A stretch of DNA of 64,000 nucleotides from Hydractinia symbiolongicarpus (lineage: Eukaryota; Cnidaria; Hydrozoa; Anthoathecata; Hydractiniidae). Location: positions 29,080,001 through 29,144,000 of the forward strand of contig NC_079884.1 of assembly GCF_029227915.1 (NCBI RefSeq). The letters are read 5' to 3'. Position numbers and translations under genes: made by a program. Position 1 is the first letter of the stretch. Every line of letters begins with the position of its first letter. Under the pieces are notes generated by a model, which ran no database searches, had not been told where the DNA came from, and saw only the letters and a list, made by a program, of their open reading frames with translations. Below are positions 23,948 to 37,339 of the stretch, one piece after another.

Positions 23948-24319
23948 CTTTATTAAAAAATTAAGATAAAAAATTCAGTTTTTACTGTGGGACCAATCCT
24001 AGCCGTTAGCTCGCGCTGAAGAAATAGAGACAGTTTAAAAAACTACATTTCATTTACTTTCTAACGGTGTCAGTCCGTTTAAATTACAACGGTTCTGTCA
24101 CATATTCGTACCAACATGTATTTAGTGATTTTCTTCCGATATTACTAGGTTGCATCGCTTTCAACAGTGAAACGATTAACTGTGGGACTTAATTAAACTA
24201 ACTTTGGACTGTGACCTGATAAATGTAATAAATGAGACAATTTTTCTGCAAGAAATAACATTCTTCTTAATTTGACATGATTTCCGGACTCTGGCATTAC
24301 ACTGGGCGCTGTAGTAGCG

Positions 24320-25432
24320 CTTCATTTAAAGATTTAGATAAATAAGTCATTTTTACTGTGGGACCAATCCTAGCCGTTAGCGCGCGCTGAAAATATAGAG
24401 ATAGTTTCAAAAACTACATTTCATTGACTTTATAACGGTGTCAATCTGTTTGAGTTACAACGGTTGCGTCACATATTCGTACCAACATGTACTTAGCGAT
24501 ATTTTTCCTCTATTACTAGGTTGCATCGCTTTTAACAGTGAAACGATTGACAGTGGGACTTAATTGAACTAACTTTGGACTGTGACCTGATAAATGTAAT
24601 AAATGAGACAATTGGTCTCCAAGAAATAACATTCTTCTTAATTTGACATGATTGCCGGACTCTGGCATTACACTGGGCGCTGTAGTAGCGCTTCATTTAA
24701 AGATTTAGATAAATAAGTCATTTTTACTGTGGGACCAATCCTAGCCGTTAGCGCGCGCTGAAAATATAGAGACAGTTTCAAAAACCACATTTCATTGACT
24801 TTATAACGGTGTCAATCTGTTTGAGTTACAACGGTTGCGTCACATATTCGTACCAACATGTACTTAGCGATATTTTTCCTCTATTACTAGGTTGCATCGC
24901 TTTTAACAGTGAAACGATTGACTGTGGGACTTAATTGAACTAACTTTGGACTGTGACCTGATAAATGTAATAAATGAGACAATTGGTCTCCAAGAAATAA
25001 CATTCTTCTTAATTTGACATGATTGCCGGACTCTGGCATTACACAGGGCGCTGTAGTAGCGCTTCATTTAAAGATTTAGATAAATAAGTCATTTTTACTG
25101 TGGGACCAATCCTAGCCGTTAGCGCGCGCTGAAAATATAGAGACAGTTTCAAAAACCACATTTCATTGACTTTATAACGGTGTCAATCTGTTTGAGTTAC
25201 AACGGTTGCGTCACATATTCGTACCAACATGTACTTAGCGATATTTTTCCTCTATTACTAGGTTGCATCGCTTTTAACAGTGAAACGATTGACTGTGGGA
25301 CTTAATTGAACTAACTTTGGACTGTGACCTGATAAATGTAATAAATGAGACAATTGGTCTCCAAGAAATAACATTCTTCTTAATTTGACATGATTGCCAG
25401 ACTCAGGCATTACACTGGGCGCTGTAGTAGCG
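24320..25432 (+). repeat. Three tandem O monomers (371 bp each)
   Basis: O monomers at 24320, 24691 and 25062 follow each other directly. The second and third share AAAAACCACATTTC and appear identical until near 25020-25040, where TTACACAGGGCG and then TTGCCAGACTCAGG differ. This is single-monomer expansion, unlike the multi-monomer units elsewhere. Confidence 0.87.
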
Positions 25433-25804
25433 CTTTATTTAAAAATTTAGATAAATAAGTCATTTTTACTGTGGCACCAATCCTAGCCGGTAGTTCGCGC
25501 TGAAGAAATAGAGACAGTTTCAAAAACTACAATTCTTTTACTTTCTAACGGTGTCAATCCGTTTGAGTTACAACGGTTGCGTCACATATTCGTACCAACA
25601 TGTATTTAGCGATATTTCTCCTCTATTACAAGGTTGCATCGCTTTTAACAGTGAAACGATTGACTGTGGGACTTAATTGAACTGATTTTGGACTTTGACC
25701 TTATGAATGTGATAAATGAGGCAGTTTCACTACAAGAAGTAACATTCTTCTTAATTTGACATGATTGCTGGAACTCAGCGATTACACTGAGCGCTGTGGT
25801 AGCG
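25433..25804 (+). repeat. P-type monomer with an O-like start
   Basis: Starts CTTTATTTAAAAATTTAG, then GGTAGTTCGCGCTGAAG, CTACAATTCTTTTAC and CTATTACAAGG, and ends TTATGAATGTGATAAATGAGG. It joins the O tandem to the heptamer block. A monomer with the same ACAATTCTTTTAC variant lies at 36967. Confidence 0.8.
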
Positions 25805-28800
25805 CTTTATTAAAAAATTAAGATAAAAAATTCAGTTTTTACTGTGGGACCAATCCTAGCCGTTAGCTCGCGCTGAAGAAATAGAGACAGTTTAAAAAAC
25901 TACATTTCATTTACTTTCTAACGGTGTCAGTCCGTTTAAGTTACAACGGTTCTGTCACATATTCGTACCAACATGTATTTATTGATATTCTTCCGATATT
26001 ACTAGGTTGCATCGCTTTTAACAGTGAAACGATTGACTGTGGGACTTAATTGAACTAACTTTGGACTGTGACCTGATAAATGTAATAAATGAGACAATTG
26101 GTCTCCAAGAAATAACATTCTTCTTAATTTGACATGATAGCCGGACTCAGGCATTACACTGGGCGCTGTAGTAGCGCTTCATTTAAAAATTTAGATAAAT
26201 AAGTCATTTTTACTGTGGAACCAATCCTAGCCGTTAGCGCGCGCTGAAAATATAGAGACAGTTTCAAAAACTACATTTCATTGACTTTATAACGGTGTCA
26301 ATCTGTTTGAGTTACAACGGTTGCGTCACATATTCGTACCAGCATGTACTTAGCGATATTTTTCCTCTATTACTAGGTTGCATCGCTTTTAACAGTGAAA
26401 CGATTGACTGTGGGACTTAATTGAACTAACTTTGGACTGTGACCTGATAAATGTAATAAATGAGACAATTGGTCTCCAAGAAATAACATTCTTCTTAATT
26501 TGACATGATTGCCGGACTCTGGCATTACACTGGGCGCTGTAGTAGCGCTTCATTTAAAGATTTAGATAAATAAGTCATTTTTACTGTGGGACCAATCTTA
26601 GCCGTTAGCGCGCGCTGAAAATATAGAGACAGTTTCAAAAACTACATTTCATTGACTTTATAACGGTGTCAATCTGTTTGAGTTACACGGTTGCGTCACA
26701 TATTCGTACCAACATGTACTTAGCGATATTTGTCCTCTATTACTAGGTTGCATCGCTTTTAACAGTGAAACGATTGACTGTGGGACTTAATTGAACTGAT
26801 TTTGGACTTTGACCTTATGAATGTGATAAATGAGGTAGTTTCACTACAAGAAGTAACATTCTTCTTAATTTGACATGATTGCTGGAACTCAGCGATTACA
26901 CTGAGCGCTGTGGTAGCGCTTTATTAAAAAATTAAGATAAAAAATTCAGTTTTTACTGTGGGACCAATCCTAGCCGTTAGCTCGCGCTGAAGAAATAGAG
27001 ACAGTTTAAAAAATTACATTTCATTTTTTTTCTAACGGTGTCAGTCCGTTTAAATTACAACGGTTCTGTCACATATTCGTACCAACATGTATTTAGTGAT
27101 TTTCTTCCGATATTACTAGGTTGCATCGATTTTAACAGTGAAACGATTGACTGTGGGACTTAATTGAACAAACTTTGGACTGTGACCTGATAAATGTAAT
27201 AAATGAGACTATTGGTCTGCAAGAAATTACATTCTTCTTAATTTGACATGATTGCCGGACTCAGGCATTACACTGGGCGCTGTAGTAGCGCTTCATTTAA
27301 AAATTTAGATAAATAAGTCTTTTTTACTGTGGCACCAATCCTAGCCAGTAGTTCGCGCTGAAGAAATAGAGACAGTTTCAAAAACTACATTTCTTTTACT
27401 TTCTAACGGTCTCAATCTGTTTGAGTTGCAACGGTTGCGTCACATATTCGTACCAACATGTATTTAGCGATATTTCTCCTCTATTACAAGGTTGCATCGC
27501 TTTTAACAGTGAAACGATTGACTGTGGGACTTAATTGAACTGATTTTGGACTTTGACCTTATGAATGTGATAAATGAGGCAGTTTCACTACAAGAAGTAA
27601 CATTCTTCTTAATTTGACATGATTGCTGGAACTCAGTGATTACACTGAGCGCTGTGGTAGCGCTTTATTAAGAAATTAAGATAAAAAATTCAGTTTTTAC
27701 TGTGGGACCAATCCTAGCCGTTAGCTCGCGCTGAAGAAATAGAGACAGTTTAAAAAACTACATTTCATTTTTTTTCTAACGGTGTCAGTCCGTTTAAGTT
27801 ACAACGGTTCTGTCACATATTCGTACCAACATGTATTTAGTGATTTTCTTCCGATATTACTAGGTTGCATCGATTTTATCAGTGAAACGATTGACTGTGG
27901 GACTTAATTGAACAAACTTTGGACTGTGACCTGATAAATGTAATAAATGAGACTATTGGTCTGCAAGAAATTACATTCTTCTTAATTTGACATGATTGCC
28001 GGACTCAGGCATTACACTAGGCGCTGTAGTAGCGCTTCATTTAAAAATTTAGATAAATAAGTCTTTTTTACTGTGGCACCAATCCTAGCCGGTAGTTCGC
28101 GCTGAAGAAATAGAGACAGTTTCAAAAACTACATTTCTTTTACTTTCTAACGGTGTCAATCCGTTTGAGTTACAACGGTTGCGTCACATATTCGTACCAA
28201 CATGTATTTAGCGATATTTCTCCTCTATTACAAGGTTGCATCGCTTTTAACAGTGAAACGATTGACTGTGGGACTTAATTGAACTGATTTTGGACTTTGA
28301 CCTTATGAATGTGATAAATGAGGCAGTTTCACTACAAGAAGTAACATTCTTCTTAATTTGACATGATAGCTGGAACTCAGCGATTACACTGAGCGCTGTG
28401 GTAGCGCTTTATTAAAAAATTAAGAAAGAAAATTCAGTTTTTACTGTGGGACCAATCCTAGCCGTTAGCTCGCGCTGAAGAAATAGAGACAGTTCAAAAA
28501 ACTACATTTCATTTACTTTCTAACGGTGTCAGTCCGTTTAAGTTACAACGGTTCTGTCACATATTCGTACCAACATGTATTTATTGATTTTCTTCCGATA
28601 TTACTAGGTTGCATCGCTTTTAACAGTGAAACGATTGACTGTGGGACTTAATTGAACTAACTTTGGACTGTGACCTGATAAATGTAATAAATGAGACAAT
28701 TGGTCTCCAAGAAATAACATTGTTCTTAATTTGACATGATAGCCGGACTCAGGCATTACACTGGGCGCTGTAGTAGCGCTTCATTTAAAAATTTAGATAA

Positions 28801-31007
28801 ATAAGTCATTTTTACTGTGGAACCAATCCTAGCCGTTAGCGCGCGCTGAAAATATAGAGACAGTTTCAAAAACTACATTTCATTGACTTTATAACGGTGT
28901 CAATCTGTTTGAGTTACAACGGTTGCGTCACATATTCGTACCAGCATGTACTTAGCGATATTTTTCCTCTATTACTAGGTTGCATCGCTTTTTACAGTGA
29001 AACGATTGACTGTGGGACTTAATTGAACTAACTTTGGACTGTGACCTGATAAATGTAATAAATGAGACAATTGGTCTCCAAGAAATAACATTCTTCTTAA
29101 TTTGACATGATTGCCGGACTCTGGCATTACACTGGGCGCTGTAGTAGCGCTTCATTTAAAGATTTAGATAAATAAGTCATTTTTACTGTGGGACCAATCT
29201 TAGCCGCTAGCGCGCGCTGAAAATATAGAGACAGTTTCAAAAACTACATTTCATTGACTTTATAACGGTGTCAATCTGTTTGAGTTACACGGTTGCGTCA
29301 CATATTCGTACCAACATGTACTTAGCGATATTTTTCCTCTATTACTAGGTTGCATCGCTTTTAACAGTGAAACGATTGACTGTGGGACTTAATTGAACTG
29401 ATTTTGGACTTTGACCTTATGAATGTGATAAATGAGGTAGTTTCACTACAAGAAGTAACATTCTTCTTAATTTGACATGATTGCTGGAACTCAGCGATTA
29501 CACTGAGCGCTGTGGTAGCGCTTTATTAAAAAATTAAGATAAAAAATTCAGTTTTTACTGTGGGACCAATCCTAGCCGTTAGCTCGCGCTGAAGAAATAG
29601 AGACAGTTTAAAAAACTACATTTCATTTTTTTTCTAACGGTGTCAGTCCGTTTAAGTTACAACGGTTCTGTCACATATTCGTACCAACATGTATTTAGTG
29701 ATTTTCTTCCGATATTACTAGGTTGCATCGATTTTAACAGTGAAACGATTGACTGTGGGACTTAATTGAACAAACTTTGGACTGTGACCTGATAAATGTA
29801 ATAAATGAGACTATTGGTCTGCAAGAAATTACATTCTTCTTAATTTGACATGATTGCCGGACTCAGGCATTACACTGGGCGCTGTAGTAGCGCTTCATTT
29901 AAAAATTTAGATAAATAAGTCTTTTTTACTGTGGCACCAATCCTAGCCGGTAGTTCGCGCTGAAGAAATAGAGACAGTTTCAAAAACTACATTTCTTTTA
30001 CCTTCTAACGGTGTCAATCCGTTTGAGTTACAACGGTTGCGTCACATATTCGTACCAACATGTATTTAGCGATATTTCTCCTCTATTACAAGGTTGCATC
30101 GCTTTTAACAGTGAAACGATTGACTGTGGGACTTAATTGAACTGATTTTGGACTTTGACCTTATGAATGTGATAAATGAGGCAGTTTCACTACAAGAAGT
30201 AACATTTTTCTTAATTTGACATGATTGCTGGAACTCAGCGATTACACTGAGCGCTGTGGTAGCGCTTTATTAAAAAATTAAGATAAAAAATTCAGTTTTT
30301 ACTGTGGGACCAATCCTAGCCGTTAGCTCGCGCTGAAGAAATAGAGACAGTTTAAAAAACTACATTTCATTTACTTTCTAACGGTGTCAGTCCGTTTAAG
30401 TTACAACGGTTCTGTCACATATTCGTACCAACATGTATTTAGTGATTTTCTTCCGATATTACTAGGTTGCATCGATTTTAACAGTGAAACGATTGACTGT
30501 GGGACTTAATTGAACAAACTTTGGACTGTGACCTGATAAATGTAATAAATGAGACTATTGGTCTGCAAGAAATTACATTCTTCTTAATTTGACATGATTG
30601 CCGGACTCAGGCATTACACTAGGCGCTGTAGTAGCGCTTCATTTAAAAATTTAGATAAATAAGTCTTTTTTACTGTGGCACCAATCCTAGCCGGTAGTTC
30701 GCGCTGAAGAAATAGAGACAGTTTCAAAAACTACATTTCTTTTACTTTCTAACGGTGTCAATCCGTTTGAGTTACAACGGTTGCGTCACATATTCGTACC
30801 AACATGTATTTAGCGATATTTCTCCTCTATTACAAGGTTGCATCGCTTTTAACAGTGAAACGATTGACTGTGGGACTTAATTGAACTGATTTTGGACTTT
30901 GACCTTATGAATGTGATAAATGAGGCAGTTTCACTACAAGAAGTAACATTCTTCTTAATTTGACATGATTGCCGGACTCTGGCATTACACTGGGCGCTGT
31001 AGTAGCG
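25805..31007 (+). repeat. 2602-bp heptamer N-O-O'-N2-P-N2-P, two copies
   Basis: Copy 1 monomers start at 25805, 26177, 26548, 26919, 27291, 27663 and 28035. Copy 2 starts at 28407, 28779, 29150, 29521, 29893, 30265 and 30637. Paired variants support the pairing: GTGGAACCAATCC with ACCAGCATGTAC in both O; AATCTTAGCC with GTTACACGG in both O'; ATCGATTTTAAC, GAACAAACTTTGG and GTCTGCAAGAAATTAC in N2; CACTAGGCGCTG at the end of the second N2. Differences exist, such as TTTCATTTTTTTTC against TTTCATTTACTTTC in the second N2, so the copies are not very recent. Confidence 0.85.
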
Positions 31008-31378
31008 CTTCATTTAAAGATTTAGATAAATAAGTCATTTTTACTGTGGAACCAATCCTAGCCGTTAGCGCGCGCTGAAAATATAGAGACAGTTTCAAAA
31101 ACTACATTTCATTGACTTTATAACAGTGTCAATCTGTTTGAGTTACACGGTTGCGTCACATATTCGTACCAACATGTACTTAGCGATATTTTTCCTCTAT
31201 TACTAGGTTGCATCGCTTTTAACAGTGAAACGATTGACTGTGGGACTTAATTGAACTGATTTTGGACTTTGACCTTATGAATGTGATAAATGAGGTAGTT
31301 TCACTACAAGAAGTAACGTTCTTCTTAATTTGACATGATTGCCGAAACTCAGCGATTACACTGGGCGCAGTGGTAGCG
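31008..31378 (+). repeat. O' monomer at the left edge of the large block
   Basis: O' sequence (GTTACACGGTTGCG, TAACAGTGTC) ending with AAGTAACGTTC and GGGCGCAGTGGTAGCG. AGTAACGTTC also appears near 43592 in the O monomer at 43286, and GCGCAGTGG near 44015, so the copied block probably reaches into this monomer. Confidence 0.78.
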
Positions 31379-34300
31379 ATTCATTTAAAAATTAAGATAA
31401 AAAATTCAGTTTTTACCGTGGGACCAATCCTAGCCGTTAGCTCGCGCTGAAGAAATAGAGACAGTTTAAAAAACTACATTTCATTTACTTTCTAACGGTG
31501 TCAGTCCGTTTAAGTTACAACGGTTCTGTCACATATTCGTACCAACATGTATTTAGCCGTAGTATTCGGATATTACTAGGTTGCATCGCTTTTAACAGTG
31601 AAACGATTGACTGTGGGACTTAATTGAACTGATTTTGGGCTTTGACCTTATAAATGTGATAAATAAGGCAGTTTGACTACAAGAAGTAACATTCTTCTTA
31701 ATTTGACATGATTGCGGGAACTCAGCGATTACACTGAACGCTGTGGTAGCGCTTTATTAAAAAGTTAAGATAAATAATTCATTTTTAACTGTGGCACCAA
31801 TCCTAGCCGGTAGTTCGTGCTGAAGAAATAGAGACAGCTTCAAAAACTACATTTCATTTACTTTCTAACTGTGTCAATCCGTTTGAGTTACAACGGTTGC
31901 GTCACATATTCGTACCAACATGTATTTAACGATATTTTTCCTCTATTACTAGGTTGCATCGCGTTTAACAGTGAAACGATTGACTGTGGGACTTAATTGA
32001 ACTGATTTTGGACTTTGACCTGATGAATGTGATAAATGAGGTAGTTCCACTACAAGAAGTAACATTCTTCTTAATTTGACATGATTGCTGGAACTCAGCG
32101 ATTACACTGAGCGCTGTGGTAGCGCTTTATTAAAAAATTAAGATAAAAAATTCAGTTTTTACTGTGGGACCAATCCTAGCCGTTAGCTCCCGCTGAAGAA
32201 ATAGAGACAGTTTAAAAAACTACATTTCATTTACTTTCTAACGGTGTCAGTCCGTTTAAGTTACAACGGTTCTGTCACATAGTCGTACCAACATGTATTT
32301 AGTGATTTTCTTCCGATATTACTAGGTTGCATCGCGTTTAACAGTGAAACGATTGACTGTGGGACTTAATTGAACTGATTTTGGACTTTGACCTAATGAA
32401 TGTGATAAATGAGGTAGTTTCACTACAAGAAGTAACATTCTTCTTAATTTGACATGATTGCTGGAACTCAGCGATTACACTGAGCGCTGTGGTAGCGCTT
32501 TATTAAAAAATTAAGATAAAAAATTCAGTTTTTACTGTGGGACCAATCCTAGCCGTTAGCTCGCGCTGAAGAAATAGAGACAGTTTAAAAATTACATTTC
32601 ATTTACTTTCTAACGGTGTCAGTCCGTTTAAGTTACAACGGTTCTGTCACATATTCGTACCAACATGTATTTAGTGATTTTCTTCCGATATTACTAGGTT
32701 GCATCGCGTTTAACAGTGAAACGATTGACTGTGGGACTTAATTGAACTAACTTTGGACTGTGACCTGATAAATGTAATAAATGAGACAATTGGTCTCCAA
32801 GAAATAACATTCTTCTTAATTTGACATGATTGCTGGAACTCAGCGATTACACTGAGCGCTGTGGTAGCGCTTTATTAAAAAATTAAGATAAAAAATTCAG
32901 TTTTTACTGTGGGACCAGTCCTAGCCATTAGCTCGCGCTGAAGAAATAGAGACAGTTTAAAAAACTACATTTCATTTTTTTTCTAACGGTGTCAGTCCGT
33001 TTAAGTTACAACGGTTCTGTCGCATATTCGTACCAACATGTATTTAGTGATTTTCTTCCGATATTACTAGGTTGCATCGATTTTAACAGTGAAACGATTG
33101 ACTGTGGGACTTAATTGAACAAACTTTGGACTGTGACCTGATAAATGTAGTAAATGAGACTATTGGTCTGCAAGAAATTACATTCTTCTTAATTTGACAT
33201 GATTGCCGGACTCAGGCATTACACTGGGCGCTGTAGTAGCGCTTCATTTAAAAATTTAGATAAATAAGTCTTTTTTACTGTGGCACCCATCCTAGCCGGT
33301 AGTTCGCGCTGAAGAAATAGAGACAGTTTCAAAAACTACATTTCTTTTACTTTCTAACGGTCTCAATCCGTTTGAGTTGCAACGGTTGCGTCACATATTC
33401 GTACCAACATGTATTTAGCGATATTTCTCCTCTATTGCAAGGTTGCATCGCTTTTAACAGTGAAACGATTGACTGTGGGACTTAATTGAACTGATTTTGG
33501 ACTGTAACCTTGTAAATGTGAAATTGAGACAATTGGACTTCAAGAAATAACATTCTTCTTACTTTGACATGATTGCCGAAACTCAGCGATTACACTGGGC
33601 GCGGTGGTAGCGATTCATTTAAAAATTAAGATAAAAAATTCAGTTTTTACTGTGGGACCAATCCTAGCCGTTAGCTCGCGCTGAAGAAATAAAGACAGTT
33701 TAAAAAACTACATTTCATTTACTTTCTAACGGTGTCAGTCCGTTTAAGTTACAACGGTTCTGTCACATATTCGTACCAACATGTATTTAGCCGTAGTATT
33801 CGGATATTACTAGGTTGCATCGCTTTTAAAAGTAAAACGATTGACTGTGGGACTTAATTGAACTGATTTTGGGCTTTGACCTTATAAATGTGATAAATAA
33901 GGCAGTTTGACTACAAGAAGTAACATTCTTCTTAATTTGACATGATTGCGGGAACTCAGCGATTACACTGAACGCTGTGTTAGCGCTTTATTAAAAAGTT
34001 AAGATAAATAATTCATTTTTAACTGTGGCACCAATCCTAGCCGGTAGTTCGTGCTGAAGAAATAGAGACAGCTTCAAAAACTACATTTCATTTCCTTTCT
34101 AACGGTGTCAATCCGTTTGAGTTACAACGGTTGCGTCACATATTCGTACCAACATGTATTTAACGATATTTTTCCTCTATTACTAGGTTGCATCGCGTTT
34201 AACAGTGAAACGATTGACTGTGGGACTTAATTGAACTGATTTTGGACTTTGACCTGATGAATGTGATAAATGAGGTAGTTTCACTACAAGAAGTAACATT

Positions 34301-37232
34301 CTTCTTAATTTGACATGATTGCTGGAACTCAGCGATTACACTGAGCGCTGTGGTAGCGCTTTATTAAAAAATTAAGATAAAAAATTCAGTTTTTACTGTG
34401 GGACCAATCCTAGCCGTTAGCTCGCGCTGAAGAAATAGAGACAGTTTAAAAAATTACATTTCATTTACTTTCTAACGGTGTCAGTCCGTTTAAGTTACAA
34501 CGGTTCTGTCACATATTCGTACCAACATGTATTTAGCCGTAGTATTCGGATATTACTAGGTTGCATCGCTTTTAACAGTGAAACGATTGACTGTGGGACT
34601 TAATTGAACTGATTTTGGGCTTTGACCTTATAAATGTGATAAATAAGGCAGTTTGACTACAAGAAGTAACATTCTTCTTAATTTGACATGATTGCGGGAA
34701 CTCAGCGATTACACTGAACGCTGTGGTAGCGCTTTATTAAAAAGTTAAGATAAATAATTCATTTTTAACTGTGGCACCAATCCTAGCCGGTAGTTCGTGC
34801 TGAAGAAATAGAGACAGCTTCAAAAACTACATTTCATTTACTTTCTAACGGTGTCAATCCGTTTGAGTTACAACGGTTGCGTCACATATTTGTACCAACA
34901 TGTATTTAACGATATTTTTCCTCTATTACTAGGTTGCATCGCGTTTAACAGTGAAACGATTGACTGTGGGACTTAATTGAACTGATTTTGGACTTTGACC
35001 TGATGAATGTGATAAATGAGGTAGTTTCACTACAAGAAGTAACATTCTTCTTAATTTGACATGATTGCTGGAACTCAGCGATTACACTGAGCGCTGTGGT
35101 AGCGCTTTATTAAAAAATTAAGATAAAAAATTCAGTTTTTACTGTGGGACCCATCCTAGCCGTTAGCTCGTGCTGAAGAAATAGAGACAGTTTAAAAAAC
35201 TACATTTCATTTACTTTCTAACGGTGTCAGTCCGTTTAAGTTACAACGGTTCTGTCACATAGTCGTACCAACATGTATTTAGTGATTTTCTTCCGATATT
35301 ACTAGGTTGCATCGCGTTTAACAGTGAAACGATTGACTGTGGGACTTAATTGAACTGATTTTGGACTTTGACCTAATGAATGTGATAAATGAGGTAGTTT
35401 CACTACAAGAAGTAACATTCTTCTTAATTTGACATGATTGCTGGAACTCAGCGATTACACTGAGCGCTGTGGTAGCGCTTTATTAAAAAATTAAGATAAA
35501 AAATTCAGTTTTTACTGTGGGACCAATCCTAGCCGTTATCTCGTGCTGAAGAAATAGAGACAGTTTAAAAAACTACATTTCATTTACTTTCTAACGGTGT
35601 CAGTCCGTTTAAGTTACAACGGTTCTGTCACATAGTCGTACCAACATGTATTTAGTGATTTTCTTCCGATATTACTAGGTTGCATCGCGTTTAACAGTGA
35701 AACGATTGACTGTGGGACTTAATTGAACTGATTTTGGACTTTGACCTAATGAATGTGATAAATGAGGTAGTTTCACTACAAGAAGTAACATTCTTCTTAA
35801 TTTGACATGATTGCTGGAACTCAGCGATTACACTGAGCGCTGTGGTAGCGCTTTATTAAAAAATTAAGATAAAAAACTCAGTTTTTACTGTGGGACCAAT
35901 CCTAGCCGTTAGCTCGTGCTGAAGAAATAGAGACAGTTTAAAAAACTACATTTCATTTACTTTCTAACGGTGTCAGTCCGTTTAAGTTACAACGGTTCTG
36001 TCACATATTCGTACCAACATGTATTTAACGATATTTTTCCTCTATTACTAGGTTGCATCGCGTTTAACAGTGAAACGATTGACTGTGGGACTTAATTGAA
36101 CTGATTTTGGACTTTGACCTGATGAATGTGATAAATGAGGTAGTTTCACTACAAGAAGTAACATTCTTCTTAATTTGACATGATTGCTGGAACTCAGCGA
36201 TTACACTGAGCGCTGTGGTAGCGCTTTATTAAAAAATTAAGATAAAAAATTCAGTTTTTACTGTGGGACCAATCCTAGCCGTTAGGTCGCGCTGAAGAAA
36301 TAGAGACAGTTTAAAAAACTACATTTCATTTACTTTCTAACGGTGTCAGTCCGTTTAAGTTACAACGGTTCTGTCACATATTCGTACCAACATGTATTTA
36401 GTGATTTTCTGCCGATATTACTAGGTTGCATCGCTTTTAACAGTGAAACGATTGACTGTGGGACTTAATTGAACTAACTTTGGACTGTGACCTGATAAAT
36501 GTAATAAATGAGACAATTGGTCTCCAAGAAATAACATTCTTCTTAATTTGACATGATTGCCGGACTCAGGCATTACACTGGGCGCTGTAGTAGCGCTTCA
36601 TTTAAAAATTTAGATAAATAAGTCATTTTTACTGTGGCACCAATCCTAGCCGTTAGCGCGCGCTGAAAATATAGAGACAGTTTCAAAAACTACATTTCAT
36701 TGACTTTATAACGGTGTCAATCTGTTTGAGTTACAAAGGTTCCGTCACCTATTCGTACCAACATGTACTTAGCGATATTTTTCCTCTATTACTAGGTTGC
36801 ATCACTTTTAACAGTGAAAGGATTGACTGTGGGACTTAATTGAACTGATTTTGGACTGTAACCTTTTAAATGTGAAAGTGAGACAATTGGACTTCAAGAA
36901 ATAACATTCTTCTTACATTGACATGATTGCCGAAACTCAGCGATTACACTGGGCGCTGTCGTAGCGATTCATTTAAAAATTAAGATAAAAAATTCAGTTT
37001 TTACTGTGGCACCAATCCTAGCCGGTAGTTCGCGCTGAAGAAATAGAGACAGTTTCAAAAACTACAATTCTTTTACTTTCTAACGGTGTCAATCCGTTTG
37101 AGTTACAACGGTTGCGTCACATATTCGTACCAACATGTATTTAGCGATATTTCTCCTCTATTACAAGGTTGCATCGCTTTTAACAGTGAAACGATTGACT
37201 GTGGGACTTAATTGAACTGATTTTGGACTGTA
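31379..37232 (+). repeat. Large segmental block, copy 1 of 2 (~5.9 kb, offset ~12,650 bp)
   Basis: Monomers start at 31379, 31752, 32125, 32498, 32870, 33242, 33613, 33986, 34359, 34732, 35105, 35478, 35851, 36224, 36596 and 36967. They pair in order with 44030 to 49616 at offsets of 12,651 down to 12,649 bp (34 monomers). Rare variants occur at matching places in both: GGTTCTGTCGCATATTCG, AATGTAGTAAATGAG, CTATTGCAAGG, GCTGTGTTAGCG, CATTTCCTTTC, GTTAGGTCGCG, TTTTCTGCCGATATT, TTCCGTCACC, GTGAAAGGATTG and GCTGTCGTAGCG. The match ends about 37232, where this copy reads TTATGAATGTG and the other TATAAATGTGAAATTG. Confidence 0.88.
34732..36223 (+). repeat. Interior of the large block that differs between copies: R-S-S-S/R
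   Basis: Four monomers (34732, 35105, 35478, 35851) lie between the conserved flanks of the block. The order is R, S, S, then a monomer beginning as S and ending as R (TTAACGATATTTTTCC). S at 35105 and 35478 are near-identical tandem copies that share CTCGTGCTGAAG and CACATAGTCG. The other block has R, R, S, S2 here, with the same number of monomers. Confidence 0.82.
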
Positions 37233-37339
37233 ACCTTATGAATGTGATAAATGAGGCAGTTTCACTACAAGAAGTAACATTCTTCTTAATTTGACATGAT
37301 TGCTGGAACTCAGCGATTACACTGAGCGCTGTGGTAGCG

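Noticed and set aside
28952-29155. Minus-strand open frame of 67 codons
   Set aside because: It lies in O monomer sequence and spans a monomer junction. The related monomer pair 26177/26548, one heptamer upstream, does not keep it at the same length, and it has no recognisable protein features.
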